DNA of 64,000 nt from Levilactobacillus wangkuiensis. GTDB lineage: Bacteria; Bacillota; Bacilli; Lactobacillales; Lactobacillaceae. The DNA is taken from contig NZ_BOLM01000004.1 in the NCBI RefSeq assembly GCF_016861605.1, positions 124,001 to 188,000 on the forward strand. Reading direction: 5' to 3'. Made by a program: the position numbers and the translations under genes. Shown piece after piece: positions 44,313 to 53,530 of the stretch. The notes under the pieces were generated by a model. That model did no database searches. It was not told the origin of the DNA and was given only the letters and a program-made list of their open reading frames with translations. Within the stretch, counting starts at the first letter, position 1, and every line of letters starts with the position of its first letter.

Positions 44313-44350
44313 GAGGCACCTCCTTTCACGAGTCTAGCAAAGACCATTCA

Positions 44351-44659
44351 TTAGTCTTCGTCGAGGTCAGCGTTGTCTCCTACCATGTGAGGCAAGATAG
44401 CATCAACTTCGTTGTGTGGACGAGGGATAACGTGAACGGAAATTAATTCCCCAACTTTTTCACAAGCAGCAGCACCAGCATCGGTAGCAGCCTTAACGGC
44501 ACCAACGTCACCACGAACCATAACAGTAACTAACCCGGCACCAACTTGTTCCTTACCAATTAAGGTAACGTTAGCAGCCTTAACCATAGCATCGGCAGCT
44601 TCAATAGAACCAACTAAACCTTTTGTTTCGATCATACCTAGAGCATTAGTGTTTGACAT
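44351..44659 (-). CDS. eutM: EutM, major BMC shell hexamer protein
   Basis: A 102-residue BMC-domain protein, the usual main tile of the eut shell. [20 protein letters not shown] (residues 5-24) and [20 protein letters not shown] are the canonical BMC helices and pore-loop region. It follows eutE by 29 bases. Confidence 0.96.
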   Translation of the reverse strand: MSNTNALGMIETKGLVGSIEAADAMVKAANVTLIGKEQVGAGLVTVMVRGDVGAVKAATDAGAAACEKVGELISVHVIPRPHNEVDAILPHMVGDNADLDED

Positions 44660-44688
44660 AAGAATTTCCTCCTAAAATTTAAATGACT

Positions 44689-46164
44689 TTATTGGATTTT
44701 TGCTAAAACTTGACGAACTAATTCTTCAACCAATTGTTCTTGGTTGCCAGTTGAACTTGGCGTGCTTTGCGTAACAGCGGTTGCAGCGCCCCGAATATCT
44801 TCGAGTTCGCGAACCCCAATAGCAACACGTTTCAGGTTCAATAGGTTCAGTGGGCTGATGTTATCGGAACTAGCACTCCCACCGATAGCCCCACAGCCTA
44901 AGGTCAAGGCTGGGTTCAGGCCGGTCGTGGCACCGATACCACCTAAGGCACCTGGCGTGTTAACCAAAACCCGAGAAGCTGGAACCATCGCTGCGTAATC
45001 GCAGATCAACTTGTGATTTTCAGAATGGACGATGGCCGTGTGACCTGCCCCTTCATTCATCAACAATTTGTTCGTTAAGTCAGCAGCTGCCTGCATATCC
45101 TTAACTTCGAAGTAAGCCATGATTGGGGTGAGCTTTTCCCGTGAGAATGGATCGCCCTTACCCACATTTTCTGCGGAATCCCGGGCAATTAAGACTCGAG
45201 CGCTATTTGGCACTTCAATCTTGGCCAAGTCAGCAATCACTTGAACTGACTTACCAACAATCTGTGGGTTCATCGTGCCGTCAGCCCGTAAGATGAAGTG
45301 GGAAACACGTTCCTTTTCTTCATCCGTTAAGAAGTAACCGCCTTGCTTTTCCAGTTCACGGTGAACTTCATCCTTGTTGGCATCTTCAACGATGACGGAT
45401 TGTTCAGACGCACAGATGGTCCCGTTATCAAACGTTTCGGAATCCATGATCCGCTTAACAGCTAAGGAAGCGTCCGCACTCTTTTCAATGTAAGCTGACC
45501 CGTTACCAGGACCAACCCCTAAGGCTGGTGTCCCTGAAGAGTAAGCCGCGTGAACCATTGCAGTCCCACCAGTTGCCAAGATTAACTTGGTCTCGTCGTT
45601 GTGCATCAGTTCATCCGTACCTTCAAGCGTTGGGGCAGTCATCCCGGAAATCAAACCGGCTGGCGCACCTGCTTGGTAAGCAGCCTCGCTGGTCACTCTG
45701 ATAGCTTCCAGAATACATTTCTTAGCATTAGGATGTGGGGAGAAGACAATCGCATTCCCCGCCTTAACAGCAATCAAAGCCTTGTAGAACACTGAGGAAG
45801 TTGGGTTGGTTGATGGAATTAATCCAGCAATGACACCAACTGGTACAGCCATATCAATGGTCTTGTGTTCTGAATCTTCACCCAAGATACCAATGGTCTT
45901 CAAATCGCGATAACGATCGTTAACCGTCTTGGAAGCAAATTCATTTTTGATAGCCTTATCTTGCCAAATTCCAAAGCCGGTTTCTTCTTGCGCCATTTTA
46001 CCTAAGCGTTCCGCGTTAGCAACACCCGCATCTGCAATGGCTTGGCAAATTTCGTTAACCTTTTCTTGGGAGAATTGGCTAAAAATCTTTTGGGCCTTAG
46101 TCGCTTGATGAAGCAACGTCCGAACCTCTTGAATTGATAGTAAATCAGCATCTGTTAGACTCAA
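44689..46164 (-). CDS. eutE: EutE, CoA-acylating acetaldehyde dehydrogenase
   Basis: A 491-residue dehydrogenase that oxidises acetaldehyde with NAD+ and CoA to acetyl-CoA inside the microcompartment. The catalytic cysteine is in DNGTICASEQSV (near residue 250), and GPGNGSAYIEKSAD and IPSTNPTSSVFYKALIA are family motifs. The start overlaps the previous gene by four bases. Unlike the enterobacterial enzyme, the amphipathic helix that fits an encapsulation peptide (QEQLVEELVRQVLAKIQ) is at the very C-terminus. Confidence 0.96.
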   Translation of the reverse strand: MSLTDADLLSIQEVRTLLHQATKAQKIFSQFSQEKVNEICQAIADAGVANAERLGKMAQEETGFGIWQDKAIKNEFASKTVNDRYRDLKTIGILGEDSEHKTIDMAVPVGVIAGLIPSTNPTSSVFYKALIAVKAGNAIVFSPHPNAKKCILEAIRVTSEAAYQAGAPAGLISGMTAPTLEGTDELMHNDETKLILATGGTAMVHAAYSSGTPALGVGPGNGSAYIEKSADASLAVKRIMDSETFDNGTICASEQSVIVEDANKDEVHRELEKQGGYFLTDEEKERVSHFILRADGTMNPQIVGKSVQVIADLAKIEVPNSARVLIARDSAENVGKGDPFSREKLTPIMAYFEVKDMQAAADLTNKLLMNEGAGHTAIVHSENHKLICDYAAMVPASRVLVNTPGALGGIGATTGLNPALTLGCGAIGGSASSDNISPLNLLNLKRVAIGVRELEDIRGAATAVTQSTPSSTGNQEQLVEELVRQVLAKIQ

Positions 46165-46766
46165 GAATTATTCCTCCTTTGCAAATCATCAAGAATAGCC
46201 TGAACTAATGTCCGCTTGTTCCCCATCTTAATTTGCTTCTTCGTCAGAGTTTGGATATTCATGTGGTAGGCTTGCTTCCGCAGGTCCACAACACGCATCT
46301 TCTCTAACGCTTGTCTGTCGGTCGCCCAGTCGCTCTGATCAGTCGTAGCCTGGTCTTCGTCAACTGGTTTGTCTTCAACCTTTGCAGGTTGAGCGACTGG
46401 CAGCGTTGGTGTTGTCGCGTCATCAACCGCGGCGTCACCGTTACTTTCAGGTGCTTCTGGTTTTTCTGATTTCTCCGGTGTTGGATCAGGAGTTGGTCGT
46501 TGAACCATCAAATCAGTTTGACCATCCATGCGCGCAATCACGTGCTCAGAAATGAGGCAATCAAACTGTTCGATGCTAGCAACCCCGGCATCAATACCGG
46601 CATTGACCGCAGCAACATCTCCCGTAACCAGAACGGTTACCAGGCCCCCACGTGTGACCCGAAAGTCACGCATGTCAACTTCAGCGGCCTTTAAGGCTGC
46701 ATCCGCTGCAACGACAGCACCCAGAAAGCCTTTAACTTCAATCATTCCTAGACTTTCACCTGTCAT
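46161..46766 (-). CDS. eutK: EutK-like BMC shell protein with C-terminal helical domain
   Basis: A 201-residue protein. Residues about 1-90 are a BMC domain (LGMIEVKGFLGAVVAADAAL, VTGDVAAVNAGIDAGVAS). A proline/glutamate-rich linker follows (PTPDPTPEKSEKPEAP), and the last 50 residues form a helical domain (MRVVDLRKQAYHMNIQTL, MGNKRTLVQAILDDL) that looks like a SAP or Rho-N-type nucleic acid-binding unit. E. coli EutK also carries an extra C-terminal domain with a nucleic-acid-binding fold. Placed between eutL and eutE. Confidence 0.85.
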   Translation of the reverse strand: MTGESLGMIEVKGFLGAVVAADAALKAAEVDMRDFRVTRGGLVTVLVTGDVAAVNAGIDAGVASIEQFDCLISEHVIARMDGQTDLMVQRPTPDPTPEKSEKPEAPESNGDAAVDDATTPTLPVAQPAKVEDKPVDEDQATTDQSDWATDRQALEKMRVVDLRKQAYHMNIQTLTKKQIKMGNKRTLVQAILDDLQRRNNS

Positions 46767-46780
46767 TTTAGTTCACGTCC

Positions 46781-47434
46781 TTAGTCAACCATCGGATTAT
46801 TGGCAATTTCCTTCACTGCCGTGGCAAAAGCGTCACAAGCAGCTTTGCAGGCAGATTGGCTACCTGTCAACAGAGCACCACCAAAGTTGGTTTCCGAAGG
46901 CGGGCCATAGAGCACACCCATTTGGACGTCGGCTGCTTTCATTGCAGCATCGACGGCGTAAATGGATTCCAGTGGCGGCGCGATCAAGTAAGCAATGGCA
47001 CCACCTTCAGGGGCATTGGCTACCTTAGACAAGTAGCTCCCCGTCCGTGAAATCGTGTGTGCAAAGTAGACAATACTGTCATCTTCGTTAGCACTCACGA
47101 AGTGGGCTTCTTCTTCAATCACCCGAATGCAGGCATCTAGGCCACTACGAACCTCAGCAGGACTTGGCCCACCGAGAATTCCAATAACTTCACCCGCTAA
47201 TTTCGTTGAGGCGTTGCCGGCCCCAGCATACATACTCTTCCCATAAACAACTTCAACGTCAGCTGTCTTGGTTGCCTCGTCCAATGCAACGTAAGTTACA
47301 TCATCACAATCAGAAGTAATCAAACCGAGACTTTTGATGTCACTTGGCAAGTCCAAAGATTTCGCTAACTCACTGTCCACATTAGGAATCAATCTTGTAC
47401 TGAGGACATTGGCTTTAATCGCACTATCTTTCAC
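46781..47434 (-). CDS. eutL: EutL, tandem-BMC shell trimer protein
   Basis: A 217-residue shell protein with two permuted BMC domains, forming pseudohexameric trimers with a gated pore. IKANVLSTRLIPNVDSELAK (residues 6-25), LGLITSDCDDVTYVALDEAT and AGEVIGILGGPSPAEVRSGL match EutL. Enterobacterial EutL binds ethanolamine and cobalamin. It follows eutC by 36 bases. Confidence 0.95.
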   Translation of the reverse strand: MKDSAIKANVLSTRLIPNVDSELAKSLDLPSDIKSLGLITSDCDDVTYVALDEATKTADVEVVYGKSMYAGAGNASTKLAGEVIGILGGPSPAEVRSGLDACIRVIEEEAHFVSANEDDSIVYFAHTISRTGSYLSKVANAPEGGAIAYLIAPPLESIYAVDAAMKAADVQMGVLYGPPSETNFGGALLTGSQSACKAACDAFATAVKEIANNPMVD

Positions 47435-47470
47435 TGTGTAATTCCTCCTTTCGGATATGTCGCATTAACT

Positions 47471-48394
47471 TTAGGCACCGGCGTTTTCAGCAGCCTTTAA
47501 GTCAATCCCAGACTTCTTCAAACGAACCATCTTGTCTAGCAATTCAGCGATGTAGGCACCGGCTTCAACGGCTGGCATCCCACCATCATGAATGTTGGAA
47601 ACAACGGTCCGGTTAGCTTCTGGCATCCCAACGGTTGGCTTGTAAGCAATGTAAGCACTCATGGATTTAGCGGTAACCAATCCAGGACGTTCACCAACTA
47701 ACATGCAGACAACATCTGCGCCAGTCACTTCACCGATTTGGTCTTCAGCACCGACCCGAGCGTACTTCACGAAGATGACGTCCTTGGTATCAAAGCTCAA
47801 GCCATAAACCTTCAAGCCTTGTTGAATGGCTGGAATGATTTCCTTAACGTTGGCTTCAATAGCAGCTGAACTCAAGCCATCACCGACAACCATTTGAATC
47901 TTGGCGTTTGGCGTGATGTTCTTCTTGATAGCGGCAACGGTTTCATCTGAGAACTTCCGACCATAGTCTGGACGGGTTAAGAATTCATCCTTAGAGGAAC
48001 AAGTCGTTTGGGTTTCAAAGAATCCCATGTCTTTTGGCAATTGTGGATCAACGTCACTGAACACGGCATCTTGTGCAGCCGCGTGATCAGCACGGAAGCG
48101 GAGAACTGAAGCGGTCTTGTAACGGGTACCAACACGGCCCATTCCCAAACGAGCTGGTGTGAAGGACTTGATTTTCAGGTAACCTTCGCGATCATGTGGA
48201 TTGTCTTGTAAGAATTGCTTCTTCAAATCAATCTTTGTGATGTCGTCTAACACGTCATCGCTAACAGTTGAATCGTTGCTAGCAGGTGTTGCTGTTGACG
48301 TTGAACTTGTCGTCTTTGCAGCGGCTGGTTTCTTGTCTTCAGTCATATCTGCTAAAATATTTTCGATCATTGACTTTAAGTCTTTTTCATCCAT
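47471..48394 (-). CDS. eutC: EutC, ethanolamine ammonia-lyase small subunit
   Basis: A 307-residue subunit of the adenosylcobalamin enzyme that splits ethanolamine into acetaldehyde and ammonia. [20 protein letters not shown] (near residues 83-102), [16 protein letters not shown] and [20 protein letters not shown] are family motifs for the B12-binding side. The N-terminal [19 protein letters not shown] is an amphipathic targeting helix followed by a Ser/Thr/Ala linker, so the lyase is probably directed to the lumen through this subunit. Next to eutB. Confidence 0.96.
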   Translation of the reverse strand: MDEKDLKSMIENILADMTEDKKPAAAKTTSSTSTATPASNDSTVSDDVLDDITKIDLKKQFLQDNPHDREGYLKIKSFTPARLGMGRVGTRYKTASVLRFRADHAAAQDAVFSDVDPQLPKDMGFFETQTTCSSKDEFLTRPDYGRKFSDETVAAIKKNITPNAKIQMVVGDGLSSAAIEANVKEIIPAIQQGLKVYGLSFDTKDVIFVKYARVGAEDQIGEVTGADVVCMLVGERPGLVTAKSMSAYIAYKPTVGMPEANRTVVSNIHDGGMPAVEAGAYIAELLDKMVRLKKSGIDLKAAENAGA

Positions 48395-48410
48395 GTCGTA
48401 TCACTTCCTT

Positions 48411-49775
48411 TTAGTTTAAGAAAATCGATGCATCACCGGCGCGGGCAGTTAACTGACCATTTTCAGTAATGCCCATCTTTTCCATCCAGTCGCCAAATTC
48501 TTTAATTGGGTGGTAACCGAAGATATCACGAATCGTGGCAGTTTCTTGGAACCCAGTTGATTGATAGTTCAACATAACGTCATCGGCATGTGGCACACCC
48601 ATAATGTAGTTGCACCCAGCAGCACCTAAGAGCACGGCTAAGTTTTCACCATCGTTTTGGTCAGCCTTCATATGGTTGGTGTAGCAAACGTCACAACCCA
48701 TTGAGATTCCTTGCAGCTTACCCATGAAGTGATCTTCAAGACCGGCACGGATAACTTGCTTGGAGTTGTATAAGTATTCTGGTCCAATGAACCCAACCAC
48801 CGTGTTGACGATGTATGGATCATATTTCTTGGCAAAGCCGTAGCAACGTGATTCCATCGTTAATTCATCAGCACCGAAGTTAGCGTCGGCAGATAATTCT
48901 GAACCTTCACCAGTTTCAAAGTACATCACGTTAGGACCAGCAGCTTGACCTTGGTGCAAGCCTAAGTCATAAGCTTCGCTCAGCATGTCAGCGTTAATCC
49001 CAAAGGCCGTGTTCCCTTTTTCAGAGCCGGCGATGGATTGGAAGATCAGGCCGGCAGGAGCACCGCGCCGAATAGCTTCCATTTGCGTCGTCACATGAGC
49101 TAAGACGGAGCATTGCGTTGGCACATCCCATTGTGAACGGAATTCTTCGAACTTGTTCAAAATCTTGGTAACGCTGTCAACTGAGTCATCGTTAGGGTTC
49201 AACCCAATAACGGCATCCCCAACACCCCAGCTAAGACCTTCCATAACACCAGCCATGATCCCATCGATATTGTCGGTTGGATGGTTCGTTTGGAGCCGTG
49301 AGGAGAAGGTCCCTGGGCGACCAATCGTCGTGTTAGCAGTCTTTTCAACGTGAATCTTCTTAGCGGCAACGACCAAGTCCATGTTCGTCATCAGCTTGGT
49401 AACGGCTGCGGCCATTTCGGAAGTCAGGCCCCGACGAACGCGCTTAATATCGTGGTCCGTGGTGCTATCAGACAAGATCCATTCACGTAAGTCTGAAACT
49501 GACCAGTTCTTGATGCTATCGAAGATCCGGGTGTTCACACCGTCAATAATAATCCGGGTAACTTCATCATCCTCGTAAGGCACAACTGGGTTGTTGTAAA
49601 TATCGTTCAACGTTAATTGTGCTAAGACAACCTTCGCTGCAACCCGTTCCGTGGCATCACTTGCGGCAACCCCGGCCAATTCATCACCGGACTTTAATTC
49701 GTTAGCTTTAGCCAAAACTTCTTTGACTGAGCCAAAGCTGTATAAATGATCAGATAAATATGTTTGTAAAATCAT
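48411..49775 (-). CDS. eutB: EutB, ethanolamine ammonia-lyase large subunit
   Basis: A 454-residue TIM-barrel subunit containing the active site of ethanolamine ammonia-lyase. PGTFSSRLQTNHPTDNIDGI (near 153-172), GAPAGLIFQSIAGSEKGNTA, MYFETGEGSELSADANFGAD and MGCDVCYTNHMKADQND are strongly conserved lyase segments that bind ethanolamine and the cofactor. Length matches the family. It lies between eutA and eutC in the order eutABC. Confidence 0.97.
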   Translation of the reverse strand: MILQTYLSDHLYSFGSVKEVLAKANELKSGDELAGVAASDATERVAAKVVLAQLTLNDIYNNPVVPYEDDEVTRIIIDGVNTRIFDSIKNWSVSDLREWILSDSTTDHDIKRVRRGLTSEMAAAVTKLMTNMDLVVAAKKIHVEKTANTTIGRPGTFSSRLQTNHPTDNIDGIMAGVMEGLSWGVGDAVIGLNPNDDSVDSVTKILNKFEEFRSQWDVPTQCSVLAHVTTQMEAIRRGAPAGLIFQSIAGSEKGNTAFGINADMLSEAYDLGLHQGQAAGPNVMYFETGEGSELSADANFGADELTMESRCYGFAKKYDPYIVNTVVGFIGPEYLYNSKQVIRAGLEDHFMGKLQGISMGCDVCYTNHMKADQNDGENLAVLLGAAGCNYIMGVPHADDVMLNYQSTGFQETATIRDIFGYHPIKEFGDWMEKMGITENGQLTARAGDASIFLN

Positions 49776-49814
49776 TCTGCTGCCTCCTTTGCAAATAAAT
49801 TGCTTTTGAGTTTC

Positions 49815-51248
49815 TTATCCAAATACAAGCGTTTTCACAATTACTGGTAAGACTTCACCGCCAGCAACAGGTTCCCCGAGGTCAATGTAATCCCCATTTT
49901 CTACCTTGACGCTATCGATACAAACAAACGGATAACGGTCTGGTAACTTGGCGAATAAACTGTGACCCAGCGCCTTGGCCATGTCTTCATGCACCATGAT
50001 AATCAGTGGCTCATGCTTATCGATTAGGACCTGTGCGCCCTTCACGATTCCGGCGGCGTACCGCTGAATATCGTTAAAGGAAGGACTGTGCTTGCCGGTA
50101 AAGGCTAATGCAACGTTACTTAACTCGTTTTGTACTTTGTACCAGTTGATCTTTTCTTCAACCGTCTTGGCTAACTCGTCCTCTGCTAGATCCTCATCGC
50201 TCTTAGTAATTTTCAGAATCGGTAAGTTCCGGAGAGGGAGGATGCCATCCGTGTAAGCAATCGTGCTCCCGGTGACATCCGTTGTGTGTGAGCCAGCACC
50301 CACAACGGTTGCGCGAATCGTTTCAACTGATGGGTAAATCGTCTTGTCCTTGAAGATGCGGGAATGCCGGACGCCATAACCGAGAAGCAACCCAATGTCT
50401 CCATAACGCAAGACATCCTGTGGCAACTCTTCGTTTAAGCAATCGGCCACCCCACCAGAGAAGGTGACACCGTCAATCTTGTGTTCCGGATGTAAGGCAT
50501 GATTGGTGACAAACATATCGAAATAAGGACTCTTGTCCCCAACGCCAATACTGTTCTCCAATACGTTAACCAGCACATCAATGATTGGCTGTAATTGGTC
50601 GAGGTTGACGCGCATCCCCTCGTGGACGTCCAGCTTCAAGTCTTGGATCAGCTCCTTAACCTTCGGCGAGATATAAGTAATTTCTTTCGTGCTAGGGGTA
50701 ATTTTGATTAACCGACCACCGATATCGAAGCAGGCCGTATCCAGAATATCTTCATCACTGAATAATCCCAGATTACTGGTCCCACCACCAATATCCATGT
50801 TGACCACGTTCCGCCGTTTCTTGCGGGCTGTGACGTTGGTCCCGGCACCTTTCCCAGCAATGATGCTCTCTAGGTCTGGTCCGGCCGTTGCCACCACGAA
50901 GTCACCGGCATAACCACTCAAGGCTTGCGTAACAGCGCTTGCATTTTCTTTCCGCGCCGTTTCACCTGTGATAATGACGGCACCCATTTGAATATCACGT
51001 TTGTCGATGCCCGCTGCCTGATATTGATCAGCTACGAATTTAGTAATCGCATCCGCATCGATTTCAGTCTGCGTAGCAAGTGGTGTGAATATGATGTCGC
51101 TTTGAAAGATGACCTCTTTTTTTGAAATATTGATTCTGGGGACTGAGAAGGCTGCAGCAAAGTTCTTCACCGTTAACCGAGAAAGAATCAATTGCGTGGT
51201 CGACGTCCCTAAATCAATGCCGACACTCAAAATTTGATCATCTTGCAT
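49815..51248 (-). CDS. eutA: EutA, ethanolamine ammonia-lyase reactivase
   Basis: A 477-residue ATP-dependent reactivating factor that removes damaged cobalamin from EutBC. Actin-like motifs: VGIDLGTSTTQLILSRLTVK (residues 8-27), VVNMDIGGGTSNLGLFSDED (near 145-164) and GVTFSGGVADCL (near 265). Family length. AAAGGAGGG lies before the ATG. It is the first gene of the large operon and is preceded by a terminator overlapped by two EutV-type hairpins. Confidence 0.95.
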   Translation of the reverse strand: MQDDQILSVGIDLGTSTTQLILSRLTVKNFAAAFSVPRINISKKEVIFQSDIIFTPLATQTEIDADAITKFVADQYQAAGIDKRDIQMGAVIITGETARKENASAVTQALSGYAGDFVVATAGPDLESIIAGKGAGTNVTARKKRRNVVNMDIGGGTSNLGLFSDEDILDTACFDIGGRLIKITPSTKEITYISPKVKELIQDLKLDVHEGMRVNLDQLQPIIDVLVNVLENSIGVGDKSPYFDMFVTNHALHPEHKIDGVTFSGGVADCLNEELPQDVLRYGDIGLLLGYGVRHSRIFKDKTIYPSVETIRATVVGAGSHTTDVTGSTIAYTDGILPLRNLPILKITKSDEDLAEDELAKTVEEKINWYKVQNELSNVALAFTGKHSPSFNDIQRYAAGIVKGAQVLIDKHEPLIIMVHEDMAKALGHSLFAKLPDRYPFVCIDSVKVENGDYIDLGEPVAGGEVLPVIVKTLVFG

Positions 51249-51266
51249 ATAACCTCCCTCCTTTCC

Positions 51267-51378
51267 AAAAAAATGGGGCTCAAAATCAAGCCACTTTTCC
51301 CGTGCAGAAGCCAGTGCTCCCGTAGAAAAAATAGTTTGATCTTAAGCCCCATTGCTTTTGCACAACGTCAGTGTTGTG
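51267..51378 (-). promoter_or_regulatory. EutV (ANTAR) antiterminator element before eutA
   Basis: On the - strand hairpin P1, CACAAC-ACTGAC-GTTGTG (51361-51378), and hairpin P2, AAGC-AATGGG-GCTT (51344-51357), both have six-base loops with A at position 1 and G at position 4, the ANTAR recognition pattern. P2 shares GGGGCTT with the terminator stem (51336-51353 pairing with 51272-51289, followed by T7), so P2 and the terminator exclude each other. P1 overlaps the end of eutW. Confidence 0.9.
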
Positions 51379-52807
51379 TTTTTTGATCAAATGAGAAACA
51401 AACATCGGTACCTTGTGCCGACGATTCAATTTTCAAGCGACCCAACAGCTTATCCTTCACATAGCTCCGGATAATCGTTAAGCCCAAACTACCAGCCCGC
51501 GTCTTGTTGAGGTCGAAACCCACGCCATCGTCGGTAACTCGTAGGGTAATAATTTCTTGGTTTGTGGTTCCCGTGATAGCCACATGGCCGCATTTAACGC
51601 AACCATTAGGGTACGCATGGGAAATCACGTTTTGTAATAGCTCATTAATGATAATGGAAATCGTCACAACCTGTTCACTATCCACCGTGATGCGCGGATC
51701 AATTTGCAACTGCACATCTAACTCTTGATTGTCATCGTTGAGTTGTTTGAAGTGGGAAATCAACAGATGTAAAGCGGATTGGAGACTGGTATGATCGCCC
51801 AACTGTTTGGACATCAGTTCGTACGTTGACGAAATCGCCATAATGCGGCTGATGCTCTCGTTAAGTGCCTTCTTAGCCTCATCACCTTCCAGCCGCCGCT
51901 GTTGAATGCGGAGCAGGGAGATAACTGACTGGAGATTATTCTTAACGCGGTGATTGATTTCGCGAATGGCAACGGACTTGGAGATGATCTCAGCCTCTTT
52001 GGCTTTGACATCCGTCTTATCTTGAATCAATACCACCAATTGTTGGTTACTCTCATTCCAGAACTTCCGCTCCGAAAAGAAGTAGTTCAAGTAATTAAAA
52101 TCAAATGTTATGGGCTGCTCTTCTTCACTGAGTCCTTGTAACTGTGTCAGAACATCCTTGAACCGGGACCCGTCTAACGATAAGTTTTCGTAGTCCAACC
52201 CAATGATGTTCCCAATGTAACCGACCTTCTTGTAGAGAGCCAACGCGGTATGGTTAGCCAAAACTAACCGTCCGGTATGGTCAAATCCCAAAATGGCATC
52301 CGCCAGCTGATCCGTAATCGTCGTGTCTAGCCGACCAAACATCTTAATGGTTGCTGAGACGTCAGAGTACCGGCTCTGGGTATCCTCACTTTGAAAGTCA
52401 TCCAAAACGTCATGAGAGGCATCAGATTCAACGATAGTGACCCCAATTGTCTTCTTCTCATGCATGATGGGAAAAATCCGTTGGCGAATCAATCGTTGTT
52501 CCTGCGTTTCCGCTAGGAGATCCATCGAAGCCAACTTGGTTTCTAAGGTATGAAATACCCCGGGTTCGTTGGTTCGTAAGGCTTCTTTACCTGTGACTTT
52601 GCGATGATACAATGATGGGACATCTACTGGCAACTTGTGATAAATCACAACCGCCTGATTGTTATATTGATTGCGAACATCGATAAATACATCTGAGTTT
52701 CGATAGGCTGGCGTCTGCTCAATCTCTTTGGTTTCTGCCAAGAGCGTCGCAACGTCTGACTGATCTAAATTCGTATATTGTTGACACAACTCTTCGAATT
52801 CACTCAT
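51368..52807 (-). CDS. eutW: EutW, ethanolamine-sensing histidine kinase
   Basis: A 479-residue kinase without membrane helices. The N-terminal 170 residues are the EutW-type sensor, a PAS domain follows (GFDHTGRLVLANHTALALYK, near 185-204), then a HisKA_2-type domain with the phospho-histidine in AIREINHRVKNNLQSVISLL (near 295), and an ATPase domain with NELLQNVISHAYP and DDGVGFDLNKTRAGSLGLTI. It phosphorylates EutV when ethanolamine is present. Its start overlaps the eutV stop (TAATG). Confidence 0.94.
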   Translation of the reverse strand: MSEFEELCQQYTNLDQSDVATLLAETKEIEQTPAYRNSDVFIDVRNQYNNQAVVIYHKLPVDVPSLYHRKVTGKEALRTNEPGVFHTLETKLASMDLLAETQEQRLIRQRIFPIMHEKKTIGVTIVESDASHDVLDDFQSEDTQSRYSDVSATIKMFGRLDTTITDQLADAILGFDHTGRLVLANHTALALYKKVGYIGNIIGLDYENLSLDGSRFKDVLTQLQGLSEEEQPITFDFNYLNYFFSERKFWNESNQQLVVLIQDKTDVKAKEAEIISKSVAIREINHRVKNNLQSVISLLRIQQRRLEGDEAKKALNESISRIMAISSTYELMSKQLGDHTSLQSALHLLISHFKQLNDDNQELDVQLQIDPRITVDSEQVVTISIIINELLQNVISHAYPNGCVKCGHVAITGTTNQEIITLRVTDDGVGFDLNKTRAGSLGLTIIRSYVKDKLLGRLKIESSAQGTDVCFSFDQKTQH

Positions 52808-53376
52808 TAGGCATCCATCACAATCAATTCCGCAATCGCGTTCATGGACTGCCGCTTACTCATGCTCAAGTTCCGAAGCATCTTGTAGGCAGCATCTTCT
52901 GATAAATTGTTCTCTTCCATCAGAATCCCTTTGGCCCGCTCAATAACCTTCCGTTCAGCTAGCTTTGTATCCAGGTCTTCAACCTTTTTAGTAAGTTGTT
53001 GATCCCGTTTACCACTAGCTAATCCGACCTGAATAGTGGTTAATAAAGATCGTTCTGAAAGGGGTTTCACTAGATAGCCGACTGCACCAATGCGGCTGGC
53101 GGTATCCGTGTCTTCCTCATCACTATAGGCGGATAGGTAGACGATTGAGCGCGTTAAATGATCTGCCAAAATTTTCTTACCGGCCTTTAAGCCATCTAAG
53201 ATGGGCATCCGAATATCCATAATTACGAGATCAGGCTTCTGTTCTTGACAAACATCAATGGCTTCAAAGCCATCACTACCCTCACCCACAACCTGGTACC
53301 CGGCCTGTTCAACAATGTCCCGGATATCCATGCGCGTGATCGGTTCATCATCGACAATTACAATACGTTCCTTCAT
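52807..53376 (-). CDS. eutV: EutV, ANTAR-domain response regulator
   Basis: A 189-residue RNA-binding response regulator. Receiver domain residues 3-118 with acidic pocket VDDEP and phospho-acceptor Asp in LVIMDIRMP (near residue 54), T/S in YLSAYSDEED and lysine in YLVKPLS. A coiled linker leads to the ANTAR domain (about 135-187; IERAKGILMEENNLSEDAAY and LRNLSMSKRQSMNAIAELI). When phosphorylated it binds paired hairpins and prevents termination, here before eutA and eutG. Confidence 0.95.
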   Translation of the reverse strand: MKERIVIVDDEPITRMDIRDIVEQAGYQVVGEGSDGFEAIDVCQEQKPDLVIMDIRMPILDGLKAGKKILADHLTRSIVYLSAYSDEEDTDTASRIGAVGYLVKPLSERSLLTTIQVGLASGKRDQQLTKKVEDLDTKLAERKVIERAKGILMEENNLSEDAAYKMLRNLSMSKRQSMNAIAELIVMDA

Positions 53377-53498
53377 GATAATAGCTCCTTGTCGTCATAA
53401 TCATTCTTAAAAGTGACTATCACTGATTAAGTCATACCACACTCTCTACTATTAACAGTTCAGCACGAGTGCCTACTTCAAGATAGAGTTCCAATGGC

Positions 53499-53528
53499 AT
53501 TATAAAGCGATTATCATGGGGGTGTCAA
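53499..53528 (-). promoter_or_regulatory. promoter of eutVW
   Basis: TTGACA (53523-53528), 18-base spacer, TATAAT (53499-53504): consensus hexamers and no terminator before eutV, so the two-component system is probably made constitutively. Confidence 0.8.
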
Positions 53529-53530
53529 TG

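Noticed and set aside
44689-51248. Propanediol (pdu) operon instead of eut
   Set aside because: PduL and PduO are present, but no diol dehydratase PduCDE is; EutABC, EutH, EutL and EutVW identify ethanolamine use.
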